Assembly (NCBI GenBank): GCA_024688505.1
Contig: JAILDZ010000090.1
Location: 1 to 41,889, forward strand
From: Lachnospiraceae bacterium
GTDB taxonomy: Bacteria > Bacillota > Clostridia > Lachnospirales > Lachnospiraceae
Reading direction: 5' to 3'
Length of the DNA stretch: 41,889 nucleotides
Shown: positions 19,143-30,124 of the stretch, piece after piece
How the letters are laid out: each line of letters begins with the position of its first letter
How positions within the stretch are numbered: position 1 is the stretch's first letter
Made by a program: the position numbers and the translations under genes
Notes under the pieces: model-generated
Database searches by the model: none
What the model was told of the DNA's origin: nothing
What the model saw: only the letters and a program-made list of their open reading frames with translations

Positions 19143-21173
19143 ATGGGAAAATCCCTTTTTATAGCGGAGAAGCCCAGTGTAGCCAGGCAGTTTGCCGATG
19201 TGCTGCATGAAGGCAACATGAAAAACCGTGACGGATATATTGAGGGGGATAATATCGTGGTGACATGGTGTGTGGGACACCTGGTCAGTATGAGTTATCC
19301 GGAGGTTTACGACGAGAAGTATAAAAAATGGCGCCTGGACACTCTGCCCTTTATTCCGAAAGAATTTAAATATGAAGTCATTAAAAGCGCTGCCAAGCAG
19401 TATAAGGTGGTGTCTTCCCTTCTGAATCGGGAGGATGTGGACAGGATATATGTGTGCACAGACTCCGGACGTGAAGGAGAATATATCTATCGCCTGGTCC
19501 GTCAAATGGCCGGAGTTCATGACAAGGAAGAGCGAAGAGTCTGGATCGATTCCCAAACAGAGGAAGAAATAAAGAGAGGCATAAAGGAAGCAAAAGAACT
19601 TTCTTTTTATGATAATCTGTCGGATTCCGCATATTTAAGGGCGAAAGAAGATTATCTCATGGGAATAAACTTCTCACGGCTTTTGACATTGCTCTACGGC
19701 AGGGAGATGGCCGGCTTTTTAAATGAGAAGTATGTGGTGATCTCCGTGGGCAGGGTCATGACCTGTGTGCTGGGAATGGTGGTCCGAAGAGAACGGGAGA
19801 TCAGGGAATTTGTGAAGACTCCGTTTTTCAGAGTGTTCGGAAACACGAAGATAAAGGAAACCCCATTATCTTTGGAATGGAAAGCAGTATCAGGCTCGGA
19901 ATACTTTGAATCTCCGTTACTGTATAAGGAAAACGGGTTTAAAGAGGAAAAAGACGCTAAGGCACTGATAGATAAGCTTAGCGCCACGGATAAAAAAGCC
20001 ACCATAGTAAAGGTGGAAAAGAAGAAGGAGAAGAAGAATCCTCCCCTTCTTTATAATCTGGCGGAAATACAGAATGACTGTTCAAAGTTCTTTAAGATAA
20101 GTCCGGATGAGACTCTGAAGATCATTCAGGAATTATACGAAAAGAAACTGGTAACATATCCCAGAACAGATGCCAGAGTGTTAAGTACCGCTGTGGCCAA
20201 GGAAATAGACAAGAATATTAAAGGGCTGCTTAATATTCCGGGAGTGTCAAATATCGCAAAACACATTTTGGACAATGGCCTCTATAAGGGGCTTGAAAAG
20301 ACCAGGTATGTGAACGATAAGCAGATCACAGACCATTATGCCATTATCCCCACAGGACAGGGCCTTAGGAACCTGGGTGGGAATGCCCTTAACACAAAAG
20401 TATACGAGCTTATAGTCCGAAGATTCCTTGCCATATTCCTGCCGGCGGCAGAGTATGAAAAAATCTCGCTGGAGGCTGAGATCAATAAGGAGCATTTCTT
20501 CGCCACATCCAAATATCTGAAGGAGCCGGGGTATCAGGCGGCTATGGAGTATTCGTTTAAAAAGGATGCCCCGAAAGAATCCGAGGAAAAGGATGAAAAG
20601 GAAGAAAAAGAAGATAATCTGATACCCAAGGATATAGCGGAATCCTTAAAGAAAGGAGATATACTTGACTTTGATTCCTTTGAGATAAAAGAAGGAGAGA
20701 CATCTCCACCGAAAAGGTATAATTCCGGATCTATAATCCTTGCCATGGAAAATGCCGGTAAGCTCATAGAAGACGAGGAGCTGCGTGAGCAGATCAAGAG
20801 CAGCGGCATAGGCACATCCGCTACTAGAGCAGAAATATTAAATAAGCTTATAAGAAATAAATATCTGAATCTGAATAAAAAGACACAGATCATAACACCT
20901 ACTTTACAGGGAGAAATAATCTACGATATCGTGGGTGCATCTATCCCGTCGTTATTAAATGCAGAGTTAACTGCGAGCTGGGAAAAAGGCCTGAACATGG
21001 TGACAGAGGGCAGCATCACTTCTGACGAATATATGGTGAAGCTTAATAACTTTATCATACAAAAGACCGACAAGGTGATGAAGTCCGGCAGAAACACCTC
21101 GGGATTAAAGGCTATGTTCATACGGGATGCAGGTTTTTATAAGGATAATAAAAAGCAGGAGAAGAAAAAGTAA
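19143..21173 (+). CDS. topB: Type IA DNA topoisomerase (topoisomerase III-like)
   Basis: SLFIAEKPSVARQFADVL TOPRIM start, CTDSGREGEYIYRLV, KKLVTYPRTDARVLS catalytic Tyr, SGIGTSATRAEILNKL. Confidence 0.9.
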   Translation: MGKSLFIAEKPSVARQFADVLHEGNMKNRDGYIEGDNIVVTWCVGHLVSMSYPEVYDEKYKKWRLDTLPFIPKEFKYEVIKSAAKQYKVVSSLLNREDVDRIYVCTDSGREGEYIYRLVRQMAGVHDKEERRVWIDSQTEEEIKRGIKEAKELSFYDNLSDSAYLRAKEDYLMGINFSRLLTLLYGREMAGFLNEKYVVISVGRVMTCVLGMVVRREREIREFVKTPFFRVFGNTKIKETPLSLEWKAVSGSEYFESPLLYKENGFKEEKDAKALIDKLSATDKKATIVKVEKKKEKKNPPLLYNLAEIQNDCSKFFKISPDETLKIIQELYEKKLVTYPRTDARVLSTAVAKEIDKNIKGLLNIPGVSNIAKHILDNGLYKGLEKTRYVNDKQITDHYAIIPTGQGLRNLGGNALNTKVYELIVRRFLAIFLPAAEYEKISLEAEINKEHFFATSKYLKEPGYQAAMEYSFKKDAPKESEEKDEKEEKEDNLIPKDIAESLKKGDILDFDSFEIKEGETSPPKRYNSGSIILAMENAGKLIEDEELREQIKSSGIGTSATRAEILNKLIRNKYLNLNKKTQIITPTLQGEIIYDIVGASIPSLLNAELTASWEKGLNMVTEGSITSDEYMVKLNNFIIQKTDKVMKSGRNTSGLKAMFIRDAGFYKDNKKQEKKK

Positions 21174-21844
21174 TGGAGAATTGTAAGATCATCAATATGT
21201 ACAGTCTGGATCAGACCATAGCAAAGGATCTGTTTAAGGATGTGACCTATCCCTGGGAGGTGCTTCCGAAGATAGGAGACTTTATTAAGAAACTGGGGCC
21301 CACTTTGGATCCTGAGATCTATGAAAAAAGGGGAGAAGATATCTGGGTGGCAAAAAGTGCTGTAGTTTTCGATTCGGCATATCTTCACGGACCGCTTATA
21401 ATCGACGAGAACGCTGAGATACGCCAGTGTGCGTTTATCAGAGGAAATGCCATTGTGGGAAAGGACAGCGTAGTGGGTAATTCCACGGAGCTTAAGAATG
21501 TGGTGCTTTTTAACCATGTTCAGGTGCCACATTATAACTATGTGGGAGACTCCGTACTTGGCTATTATTCCCATATGGGTGCAGGTTCCATCACTTCGAA
21601 TGTGAAGTCCGATAAGACTCTTGTGGTGGTAAAAGACAAATATGAAAGAGAAGAAATAGAAACAGGACTTAAGAAATTCGGAGCGATGCTGGGAGATCAT
21701 GTGGAAGTGGGCTGCAATACCGTTTTAAACCCCGGAACAGTGGTCTGCCCGGATACAAACATATACCCGGTATCCTGTGTGCGCGGTGTGATTCCGCCCC
21801 ACAGTGTATATAAGGATAAGAACGAGATCGTAACAAAGGAGTGA
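21173..21844 (+). CDS. Left-handed beta-helix (LbetaH) nucleotidyl/acyl-transferase-like protein, GlmU C-terminal-like
   Basis: Hexapeptide repeats (IRQCAFIRGNAIVGKDSVVGNSTELKNVVLFNHVQVPHYNYVGDSVLG, VEVGCNTVLNPGTVVCPDTNIYP). Confidence 0.75.
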   Translation: MENCKIINMYSLDQTIAKDLFKDVTYPWEVLPKIGDFIKKLGPTLDPEIYEKRGEDIWVAKSAVVFDSAYLHGPLIIDENAEIRQCAFIRGNAIVGKDSVVGNSTELKNVVLFNHVQVPHYNYVGDSVLGYYSHMGAGSITSNVKSDKTLVVVKDKYEREEIETGLKKFGAMLGDHVEVGCNTVLNPGTVVCPDTNIYPVSCVRGVIPPHSVYKDKNEIVTKE

Positions 21845-21849
21845 ATGCC

Positions 21850-23220
21850 ATGAAGTATGATGTGATCATTATCGGAGCCGGCCCCGGAGGTATTTTTTCC
21901 GCATATGAATTAATGGAGAAAAAACCGGAACTGAAAGTGGCTGTGTTTGAAGGCGGTAATCCGCTGGAAAGCCGTAAATGTCCCATAGATGGAGACAAAG
22001 TTAAATCATGTATTAAATGCCCCACATGTTCCATCATGAGCGGCTTCGGAGGAGCGGGCGCTTTTTCCGACGGCAAGTATAATATCACAAATGATTTCGG
22101 TGGCACCCTTCATGAGCATATCGGCAAAGAGAAGGCCATAGAGCTCATGGAATATGTGGATGAGATCAATATGAAAAACGGCGGTGAGGGAACAAAGATG
22201 TATTCCACCGCAGGCACATCCTTAAAGAAGCTTTGTATGCAGAATAAGCTGACTCTGCTGGAAGCTTCCGTGAGACATCTCGGCACCGACATTAACTATG
22301 TGGTGCTGGGAAACATATATGACAAGCTAAAAGACAAGGTGGATTTTCATTTCCATACACCGGTGGAACATGTGGAAAAGACTGCTGACGGATTTAAGGT
22401 GATCTATAAAGACGGCAGTGATGAGTGCAGGGACTGCATCGTATCTGTGGGACGTTCCGGAAGCAAGTGGATGGAGCAGGTATGTAACGAACTCGATATT
22501 CCCACCAAATCAAACCGTGTGGATATCGGAGTTCGAGTAGAGCTTCCCGCTGTGATTTTTTCTCACCTCACGGATGAACTCTATGAAAGCAAGATCGTGT
22601 ATCAGACAGCCAAGTTTGAAGACAGAGTCCGCACGTTCTGCATGAACCCCAGAGGTATAGTGGTTAACGAGAATACCAACGGCATAGTTACCGTAAACGG
22701 ACACTCCTTTGAAGACCCGGCCAAGGGAACTGACAATACGAATTTTGCTCTTCTTGTGGCAAAGCATTTTTCCGAGCCCTTTAGAGACAGTAACGGATAT
22801 GGTGAATCTATAGCACGCCTTTCAAATATGCTGGGCGGAGGCGTGATCGTTCAAAGATTCGGAGATCTTGAGAGAGGAAGACGAAGCAATGCTAAACGAA
22901 TTGCCGAGAACCTGGTGCGTCCGACACTGAATGCCACTCCGGGTGATCTTTCACTTGTGCTCCCAAAGAGGATCATGGACGGTATCATTGAGATGATCTA
23001 TGCACTGGATAAGATCGCTCCCGGTACAGCAAACGATGATACTCTGCTCTACGGCGTGGAAGTGAAGTTCTATAACATGGAAGTGGAGATAGATGAGAAT
23101 CTGGAGACCTGCCATAAGGGACTCTATGTTATCGGAGACGGCTCCGGCGTGACTCATTCCCTTTCACACGCTTCTGCCAGCGGAGTTCATGTGGCCAGAA
23201 AGATAGCATCGGGGAACTGA
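21850..23220 (+). CDS. NAD(P)/FAD-dependent oxidoreductase
   Basis: MKYDVIIIGAGPGGIFSAYELMEK dinucleotide-binding motif; CIKCPTCSIMSGFGGAGAFSDGKYN; GLYVIGDGSGVTHSLSHASASG. Confidence 0.85.
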   Translation: MKYDVIIIGAGPGGIFSAYELMEKKPELKVAVFEGGNPLESRKCPIDGDKVKSCIKCPTCSIMSGFGGAGAFSDGKYNITNDFGGTLHEHIGKEKAIELMEYVDEINMKNGGEGTKMYSTAGTSLKKLCMQNKLTLLEASVRHLGTDINYVVLGNIYDKLKDKVDFHFHTPVEHVEKTADGFKVIYKDGSDECRDCIVSVGRSGSKWMEQVCNELDIPTKSNRVDIGVRVELPAVIFSHLTDELYESKIVYQTAKFEDRVRTFCMNPRGIVVNENTNGIVTVNGHSFEDPAKGTDNTNFALLVAKHFSEPFRDSNGYGESIARLSNMLGGGVIVQRFGDLERGRRSNAKRIAENLVRPTLNATPGDLSLVLPKRIMDGIIEMIYALDKIAPGTANDDTLLYGVEVKFYNMEVEIDENLETCHKGLYVIGDGSGVTHSLSHASASGVHVARKIASGN

Positions 23221-23251
23221 TATAAATAGCACTTTCTATGTAAAATCAAGG

Positions 23252-23279
23252 TTGACAAGAGTAAGTAAAGTGCTAGAAT
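23252..23279 (+). promoter_or_regulatory. Candidate sigma-A promoter for ilvN
   Basis: TTGACA (23252-23257), 16-nt spacer, TAGAAT (23274-23279). Confidence 0.6.
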
Positions 23280-23331
23280 AGTTCTAACGTTCAATTTCGT
23301 ACATTAAAGCAGAAAAGTAAGGAATATAATA

Positions 23332-23844
23332 ATGAGAAAACAGGTATTATCCATTTTGGTTGAGAATACCTCAGGTGTGCTTTCACATGTTTCCGGTCTT
23401 TTTTCCCGAAGAGGGTATAATATAGACAGTTTCTCCGCCGGAGTGACCACTGACCCCAGGTATACCCGGATGACAATAGTGACATCCGGTGATGAGCAGA
23501 TCCTGGAACAGATAGAAAAACAGGTGGCCAAGCTGGAGGACGTGGTAGACATTAAAATACTGGAGCCCGAGGCTTCCGTCAGAAGAGAGCTTATGCTGGT
23601 CAAAGTGAAAAAGGCGCTGCCGGCTGAGCAGAAATCTCCCTATTCACTGGCAGAACTCACCAATAATTTCCATGGTAAATCCGTGGATGAGACACCGGAT
23701 TCGGTACTTATCGAGGTGACGGGAAACACTGACAAGCTGGATTCGTTTCTTGAAAATCTCCAAATAGATTATGAGATACTGGAACTAGCCAGAACGGGAC
23801 TCACAGCTTTATCCCGCGGCGCGGATGATGTGGTATTTTTATAG
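23332..23844 (+). CDS. ilvN: Acetolactate synthase small (regulatory) subunit
   Basis: ACT domain LSILVENTSGVLSHVSGLFSRRGYNIDSFSAGVTTDPRYTRMTIVTSGDE. Confidence 0.95.
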   Translation: MRKQVLSILVENTSGVLSHVSGLFSRRGYNIDSFSAGVTTDPRYTRMTIVTSGDEQILEQIEKQVAKLEDVVDIKILEPEASVRRELMLVKVKKALPAEQKSPYSLAELTNNFHGKSVDETPDSVLIEVTGNTDKLDSFLENLQIDYEILELARTGLTALSRGADDVVFL

Positions 23845-23863
23845 AAGAAACGCATCACATTAA

Positions 23864-24955
<1,092 letters not shown>

Positions 24956-24991
24956 AGAAATACTGATTATATCAGCATAGTAGAGTACATT

Positions 24992-25023
24992 AAAAGAGCT
25001 GTTAGAAATAACAGCTCTTTTAT
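24992..25023 (+). terminator. Rho-independent terminator/attenuator-like hairpin between ilvC and leuC
   Basis: aaaagagctgtt-agaaat-aacagctctttttat: perfect stem followed by T's. Confidence 0.75.
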
Positions 25024-25044
25024 AAAATAGGAGGAGAACGATCC

Positions 25045-26304
25045 ATGGGAATGACAATGACCCAAAAAATATTGGCAGCACATGCGGGACTGGAAAGCGT
25101 CACTGCCGGCCAGCTCATAGAAGCAGATCTGGATCTGGTGCTGGGAAACGATATCACATCCCCGGTAGCCATTCATGAAATAGAAAAGATGAAGAAAGAG
25201 GGCGTGTTCCATAAGGATAAGATCGCTCTGGTAATGGATCACTTTGTCCCCAATAAGGACATCAAGTCTGCAGAGCACTGCAAATGTGTGCGGGAATTCG
25301 CGGCAAAAAATGAGATCACTAATTTCTTTGATGTGGGAGAAATGGGTATAGAGCATGCTCTTCTTCCGGAAAAAGGACTTACGGTGGCAGGAGATGTGGT
25401 AATCGGAGCTGATTCCCATACCTGTACATACGGAGCTCTCGGTGCATTTTCCACAGGCGTGGGCAGCACGGATATGGCTGCGGGAATGGCTACGGGAAAA
25501 GCATGGTTTAAGGTGCCCTCAGCCATAAAGTTTAATATCACGGGAAAGCCGGCAGAGCATATCAGCGGAAAGGACGTGATACTCCATATCATTGGAATGA
25601 TAGGCGTGGACGGAGCGCTGTATCAGTCCATGGAATTCACGGGAGACGGTATCAAATATCTCTCCATGGATGACAGATTCACCATAGCAAATATGGCCAT
25701 TGAGGCCGGCGGAAAGAACGGCATTTTCCCTGTGGATGAGCAGACAGAAGAGTATATGAAGGCTCATTCAAAGAGACCTTATAAGAAATATGAGGCAGAT
25801 CCCGATGCGAAGTACACTGCTGAATACACTATAGATCTGTCCAAACTCCGTCCTGTGGTGGCATTCCCCCATCTGCCTTCAAACACGAAGACCATAGATG
25901 AGGCTAAAGGAGTAAAGATAGACCAGGTGGTGATCGGTTCCTGTACAAACGGACGTATCTCCGATATCAGGATCGCTGCAGAGATCCTTAAGGGAAAGAA
26001 AGTGAAGAAAGGCATCAGAGTCATCATCATTCCCGCCACTCAGGAAGTGTATCTGGAAGCCATGGAGAAAGGCTATTTACGGACCTTTATAGAGGCAGGG
26101 GCAGTGGTGAGCACACCTACATGCGGCCCGTGCCTGGGAGGATATATGGGAATCCTGGCAGAGGGAGAGAGATGTATATCCACCACTAACAGAAACTTTG
26201 TGGGCAGAATGGGACATACGGAATCTGAAGTATACCTTTGCAGTCCGGCTGTGGCTGCTGCCAGCGCCATCACCGGAGAGATCACAGATCCCGCATCAGT
26301 ATAG
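25045..26304 (+). CDS. leuC: 3-isopropylmalate dehydratase large subunit
   Basis: [51 protein letters not shown] aconitase-family Fe-S motifs. Confidence 0.97.
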   Translation: MGMTMTQKILAAHAGLESVTAGQLIEADLDLVLGNDITSPVAIHEIEKMKKEGVFHKDKIALVMDHFVPNKDIKSAEHCKCVREFAAKNEITNFFDVGEMGIEHALLPEKGLTVAGDVVIGADSHTCTYGALGAFSTGVGSTDMAAGMATGKAWFKVPSAIKFNITGKPAEHISGKDVILHIIGMIGVDGALYQSMEFTGDGIKYLSMDDRFTIANMAIEAGGKNGIFPVDEQTEEYMKAHSKRPYKKYEADPDAKYTAEYTIDLSKLRPVVAFPHLPSNTKTIDEAKGVKIDQVVIGSCTNGRISDIRIAAEILKGKKVKKGIRVIIIPATQEVYLEAMEKGYLRTFIEAGAVVSTPTCGPCLGGYMGILAEGERCISTTNRNFVGRMGHTESEVYLCSPAVAAASAITGEITDPASV

Positions 26305-26317
26305 GAGGAATGAGATA

Positions 26318-26809
26318 ATGGAATCAGCAAACGGAAAAGTGTTTTTATACGGCGACAATGTGGATACCGATGTTATCATTCCTGCCAGATATCTGAATTC
26401 ATCCGATCCAAAGGAACTGGCTGTGCATTGTATGGAAGACATAGATAAGGACTTTGTGAAAAACATGAAAGAGGGAGACATTATAGTGGCCCATAAGAAT
26501 TTCGGCTGCGGATCTTCCAGAGAGCATGCACCTCTTGCCATTAAGGCATGCGGTGTGAGCTGTGTGATAGCAGAGACCTTTGCCAGGATTTTCTACAGAA
26601 ACGCCATTAACATCGGGCTCCCCATTATAGAATGCGAGGAGGCCAGCAAAGAGATCAAAGCAGGAGATGAAGTCAGTGTGGATTTTGATTCCGGGGTGAT
26701 CACGGATAAGACCACGGGAAAGACATATAAAGGACAGGCGTTCCCGCCATTTATGCAGAAGCTTATAGATGCAGGCGGACTTGTGAATTACATCAACGAA
26801 TCTATGTAA
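26318..26809 (+). CDS. leuD: 3-isopropylmalate dehydratase small subunit
   Basis: [51 protein letters not shown] at 26318 after ataggaggaa. Confidence 0.97.
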   Translation: MESANGKVFLYGDNVDTDVIIPARYLNSSDPKELAVHCMEDIDKDFVKNMKEGDIIVAHKNFGCGSSREHAPLAIKACGVSCVIAETFARIFYRNAINIGLPIIECEEASKEIKAGDEVSVDFDSGVITDKTTGKTYKGQAFPPFMQKLIDAGGLVNYINESM

Positions 26810-27609
26810 TCCATGTATTTTTTTGGAAGGTGAACTGAGGTATAGGTTTCGGCATATTCCTTCGGAGAATATTCAACTACATAATTCATGATGAAATCCT
26901 TTACAAGGCCGTGGTCTCTTGCATAGTCCACGGCTTTGTTATAGGCTACGGCAGCCTTGGAATCGGTGGAATATCTGCCTATCAGAAAATCACCGTTTAG
27001 GTGGATCTTTGCCTGATAGCTGATCCTGCCGTTTTTTTCAATACGGGTGACACCGTGATATTTGTTTACCACGATCACATTCTGATAGCGAAAATCTGTG
27101 GGATCACCATTTGCAAAGGTATAGTCTTTACCGGCCACGGCAAAGCTCTTTATACCGAAGCGGGAGAGGATGCTGTACTGCATGCCATAGTCATTAACAT
27201 AGAGATGACCCTGCCGCATAAGGATGCGGTGGCTGGAATAATAGAACAGGTCGTCGTTATCGAATTTAAGCTCACGGCCGTCCTTCATGAAATATGAGAA
27301 ATAGCCGGTGCGAAGATATATGGGAGTTTTGATATATATCCTGTTATCGCGGTGATTCAGGATGGTGACTGCCTTATCCATGGGAAGGAATCTGATCTTA
27401 CGGGAGTAATTATCCAGGGTGATGGACGGAGTGTGATAGAGTTTGTCCGCTTCTTTATAGCATTTATGAGCATCGCGCTCTGTATCAAAAGAGCCCAGGC
27501 TCACATGGGTACCCATAAAGTGGATACTGCTCCTGTAATATACAGTGCCGTTTTTCTTTTTTGCTTCATAAACACCTGCTAACATATATAAAATCATATC
27601 ACATATCAC
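26788..27609 (-). CDS. Protein with two AP2/ERF-like DNA-binding domains
   Basis: Two AP2-like units: [46 protein letters not shown] and [50 protein letters not shown]. No HNH signature seen. Start may be internal ([11 protein letters not shown]). Confidence 0.7.
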   Translation of the reverse strand: MICDMILYMLAGVYEAKKKNGTVYYRSSIHFMGTHVSLGSFDTERDAHKCYKEADKLYHTPSITLDNYSRKIRFLPMDKAVTILNHRDNRIYIKTPIYLRTGYFSYFMKDGRELKFDNDDLFYYSSHRILMRQGHLYVNDYGMQYSILSRFGIKSFAVAGKDYTFANGDPTDFRYQNVIVVNKYHGVTRIEKNGRISYQAKIHLNGDFLIGRYSTDSKAAVAYNKAVDYARDHGLVKDFIMNYVVEYSPKEYAETYTSVHLPKKYMDYIDSLM

Positions 27610-27694
27610 GTGGTTATGGTATAATTCTGTACTGTACGTAAGTCCTGCAGTATATACATGTGTTATCTGCAGGCATTACGCCCCAGGATTATAC

Positions 27695-27845
27695 GGATAT
27701 CAGTTTGCAGTTTCCATATATGCTTTCCAGGCACGCTCTCGCTATGACTCCGGCGTAGCGGATACTAAGCTCATGCTACGCATTCGCTAAGTACCAACGC
27801 CTACGTAATGCCTGAAAATCATATATGGCAACTACAACGATATCC
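27695..27845. repeat. 151-bp imperfect palindromic element upstream of thrC
   Basis: Left arm ggatatcagtttgcagtttccatatatgctttccaggca (27695-27733); right arm tgcctgaaaatcatatatggcaactacaacgatatcc (27809-27845) reads ggatatcgttgtagttgccatatatgattttcaggca in reverse complement. Internal hairpins, e.g. gcgtag/ctacgc (27753-27758 / 27776-27781). Confidence 0.75.
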
Positions 27846-27883
27846 TTAAATAACAATAATCTATAGTCAGGAAAGGACAAGAC

Positions 27884-29371
27884 ATGAGTATACTCTACGA
27901 AAGCACAAGAGATAAGAGTCTGAAAGTACAGGCCTCAGAGGCCATCCTGCAGGGTCTTTCAAAGGACGGAGGACTGTTCGTCCCCACAGAGATCCCGAAG
28001 CTGGATAAGAGCTTAAAGGAGCTTGGAACCATGAGCTATCAGGACATCGCTTATAATGTGATGAAACTGTATTTTACAGATTTTACGGAAGAGGAGCTGC
28101 GTTATTGCATAGACCATGCATATGACAGCAAGTTCGACTGCAAGGAGATAGCCCCCCTTAAAGAAACGCAGGATACATACTTTATGGAGCTTTATCACGG
28201 AAAGACCATAGCATTTAAGGACATGGCGCTTTCCATCCTCCCATATCTTATGACCACTTCTGCGAAGAAGAACAACGTGAAAAACGAGATCGTGATCCTG
28301 ACTGCCACATCAGGAGACACAGGAAAGGCGGCTTTGGCAGGCTTTTCAGATGTGCCGGGCACAAAGATCATAGTATTCTATCCGAAGGATGGAGTCAGCG
28401 AGATCCAGAAACTGCAGATGGTGACGGAGCAGGGAAAGAACACCTTTGTAGTGGGCATAAACGGAAACTTTGACCAGGCTCAGACCGGTGTTAAGGAGAT
28501 GTTTAATGATAAGAAACTGGCAGAAGAGCTGGATGAAAAAGGATATCAGTTCTCATCCGCAAATTCCATAAATATCGGAAGACTGATCCCTCAGGTGGCA
28601 TATTATGTATATGCATATGCAAGCCTCTTAAATAAGGGCGTACTAAAAGACGGTGAAGAAATCAACTTCACAGTACCCACAGGTAATTTCGGCAATATAC
28701 TGGCAGCATATTTTGCAAAAGAGATGGGCGTGCCTGTTCATAAGCTGATCTGCGCATCCAATGAAAACAAGGTGCTTTTCGATTTCTTCTCCACGGGAGA
28801 ATATGATAAGAACAGAGATTTTAAGCTTACCAGCTCTCCATCCATGGATATACTCATTTCTTCAAATCTGGAGCGCCTTATATATCTTATCTGCAACCGA
28901 GATGATAAGAAGACATGCGCTCTTATGGAAAACCTTAAGACAGGCGGAAAATATGAGATCACAGCGGATATGAAGAAGGGGCTGGATGCTTTCTACGGAA
29001 ACTACGCCACAGAAGCAGAGACAGCTGAAGCCATCAGATCCAAGTATGATGCTGAAGGATATGTGATGGATACTCATACTGCCGTGGCATATGATGTATA
29101 TACCAAATACCTGACAGATACGGATGATGACATGGTAAATGTGATAGCATCCACTGCCAGCCCCTATAAGTTCACCAGATCAGTGCTGGCAGCTCTGGGT
29201 AAGGATGACAGTTCAAAGAGCGACCTGGAACTGGTGCCGGTGTTAAATGAGGTTTCCGGTATGCCTGTTCCCGGAGCAGTGAAGGAAATAATGGAGCTTC
29301 CCGTTCGCCATAACACTGTATGTGAAGTGGACAAAATGGAAGAGACCGTGAAGGGATTTTTAGGGGTATAG
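27884..29371 (+). CDS. thrC: Threonine synthase
   Basis: LYHGKTIAFKDMALSILPYLM PLP-Lys motif, ILTATSGDTGKAALAGF, FTVPTGNFGNILAAYFAK. Confidence 0.96.
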   Translation: MSILYESTRDKSLKVQASEAILQGLSKDGGLFVPTEIPKLDKSLKELGTMSYQDIAYNVMKLYFTDFTEEELRYCIDHAYDSKFDCKEIAPLKETQDTYFMELYHGKTIAFKDMALSILPYLMTTSAKKNNVKNEIVILTATSGDTGKAALAGFSDVPGTKIIVFYPKDGVSEIQKLQMVTEQGKNTFVVGINGNFDQAQTGVKEMFNDKKLAEELDEKGYQFSSANSINIGRLIPQVAYYVYAYASLLNKGVLKDGEEINFTVPTGNFGNILAAYFAKEMGVPVHKLICASNENKVLFDFFSTGEYDKNRDFKLTSSPSMDILISSNLERLIYLICNRDDKKTCALMENLKTGGKYEITADMKKGLDAFYGNYATEAETAEAIRSKYDAEGYVMDTHTAVAYDVYTKYLTDTDDDMVNVIASTASPYKFTRSVLAALGKDDSSKSDLELVPVLNEVSGMPVPGAVKEIMELPVRHNTVCEVDKMEETVKGFLGV

Positions 29372-29374
29372 GAC

Positions 29375-30124
29375 ATGAATATAGCAATGATAATCGCGGG
29401 CGGTGTGGGAGCAAGGCTCACCGACAAGATGCCGAAGCAGTATATTAAAGTGCTGGGCAAACCTGTGATAGCCTATACCATGGAAGCATTTCAGAATGCA
29501 CCATTTATTGATGCCATTACCATTGTGTGCCGGGAAGACTATGATGATGATATAAAGGCTATAGCCTCTGAATACGGCATTTCGAAATTTGAGCATATCT
29601 TCCATGGCGGGGAAACCGGACAGGAATCCATAAGAAACGGCGTTTTCGGTCTGGAAGAATTCTATGATGAAGATGACCTTATTCTGATACATGATGCCAT
29701 CCGTCCTCTGGTGGATGAAGAAGTACTGCGGGACTGTGTCAGGGTGGCTGAAGAAAAGGGAAATGCTATCGTGTGCATTCCATGTGTCACCACAATGATG
29801 CAGAAAGTTCGGGATGAAAAAGGCGAAGACGGCAAGGGACTGGAGTGCTCCGATGCCATATATCCAAGAGATCTTATTATGGAGACTCAGACTCCTCAGG
29901 CATTTAAACTGGGACTGCTTTCAAGGAAGCATCGCGAAGCGCTGGAAAAGGGTATTCTTAATGAAACCGCATCCTGTGCTCTGATGACAAGGCTCGGAGA
30001 ACGTGTATATTTCTCAAAGGGATCCGAGAAGAATATAAAGATCACTGTGGAAGAAGATCTGGATCTTATGGAAGCGATCCTCATTTCGGGAAAAGGCAAA
30101 TGGAGAGAGGATAATCATATATGA
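29375..30124 (+). CDS. IspD/TarI-family cytidylyltransferase
   Basis: MNIAMIIAGGVGARLTDKMPKQYIKVLGKPVIAYTMEAF, LIHDAIRPLV, ETQTPQAFKLGLL, DLDLMEAIL. IspD versus TarI cannot be decided by eye. Confidence 0.85.
   Translation: MNIAMIIAGGVGARLTDKMPKQYIKVLGKPVIAYTMEAFQNAPFIDAITIVCREDYDDDIKAIASEYGISKFEHIFHGGETGQESIRNGVFGLEEFYDEDDLILIHDAIRPLVDEEVLRDCVRVAEEKGNAIVCIPCVTTMMQKVRDEKGEDGKGLECSDAIYPRDLIMETQTPQAFKLGLLSRKHREALEKGILNETASCALMTRLGERVYFSKGSEKNIKITVEEDLDLMEAILISGKGKWREDNHI

Noticed and set aside
21137-21700. 187-aa minus-strand ORF opposite the LbetaH protein
   Set aside because: Antisense to a clear hexapeptide-repeat gene; low-complexity His/Ile-rich shadow translation.
27720-27758. Short ORF MLSRHALAMTPA within the palindrome, considered as a thrC leader peptide
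   Set aside because: Only one Thr codon, no Ile run, no RBS, and contained within the inverted-repeat element; composition does not support Thr attenuation.
27610-27883. T-box riboswitch upstream of thrC
   Set aside because: No recognisable T-box core (AGGGTGGNACCGCG-like) or specifier stem pattern found.
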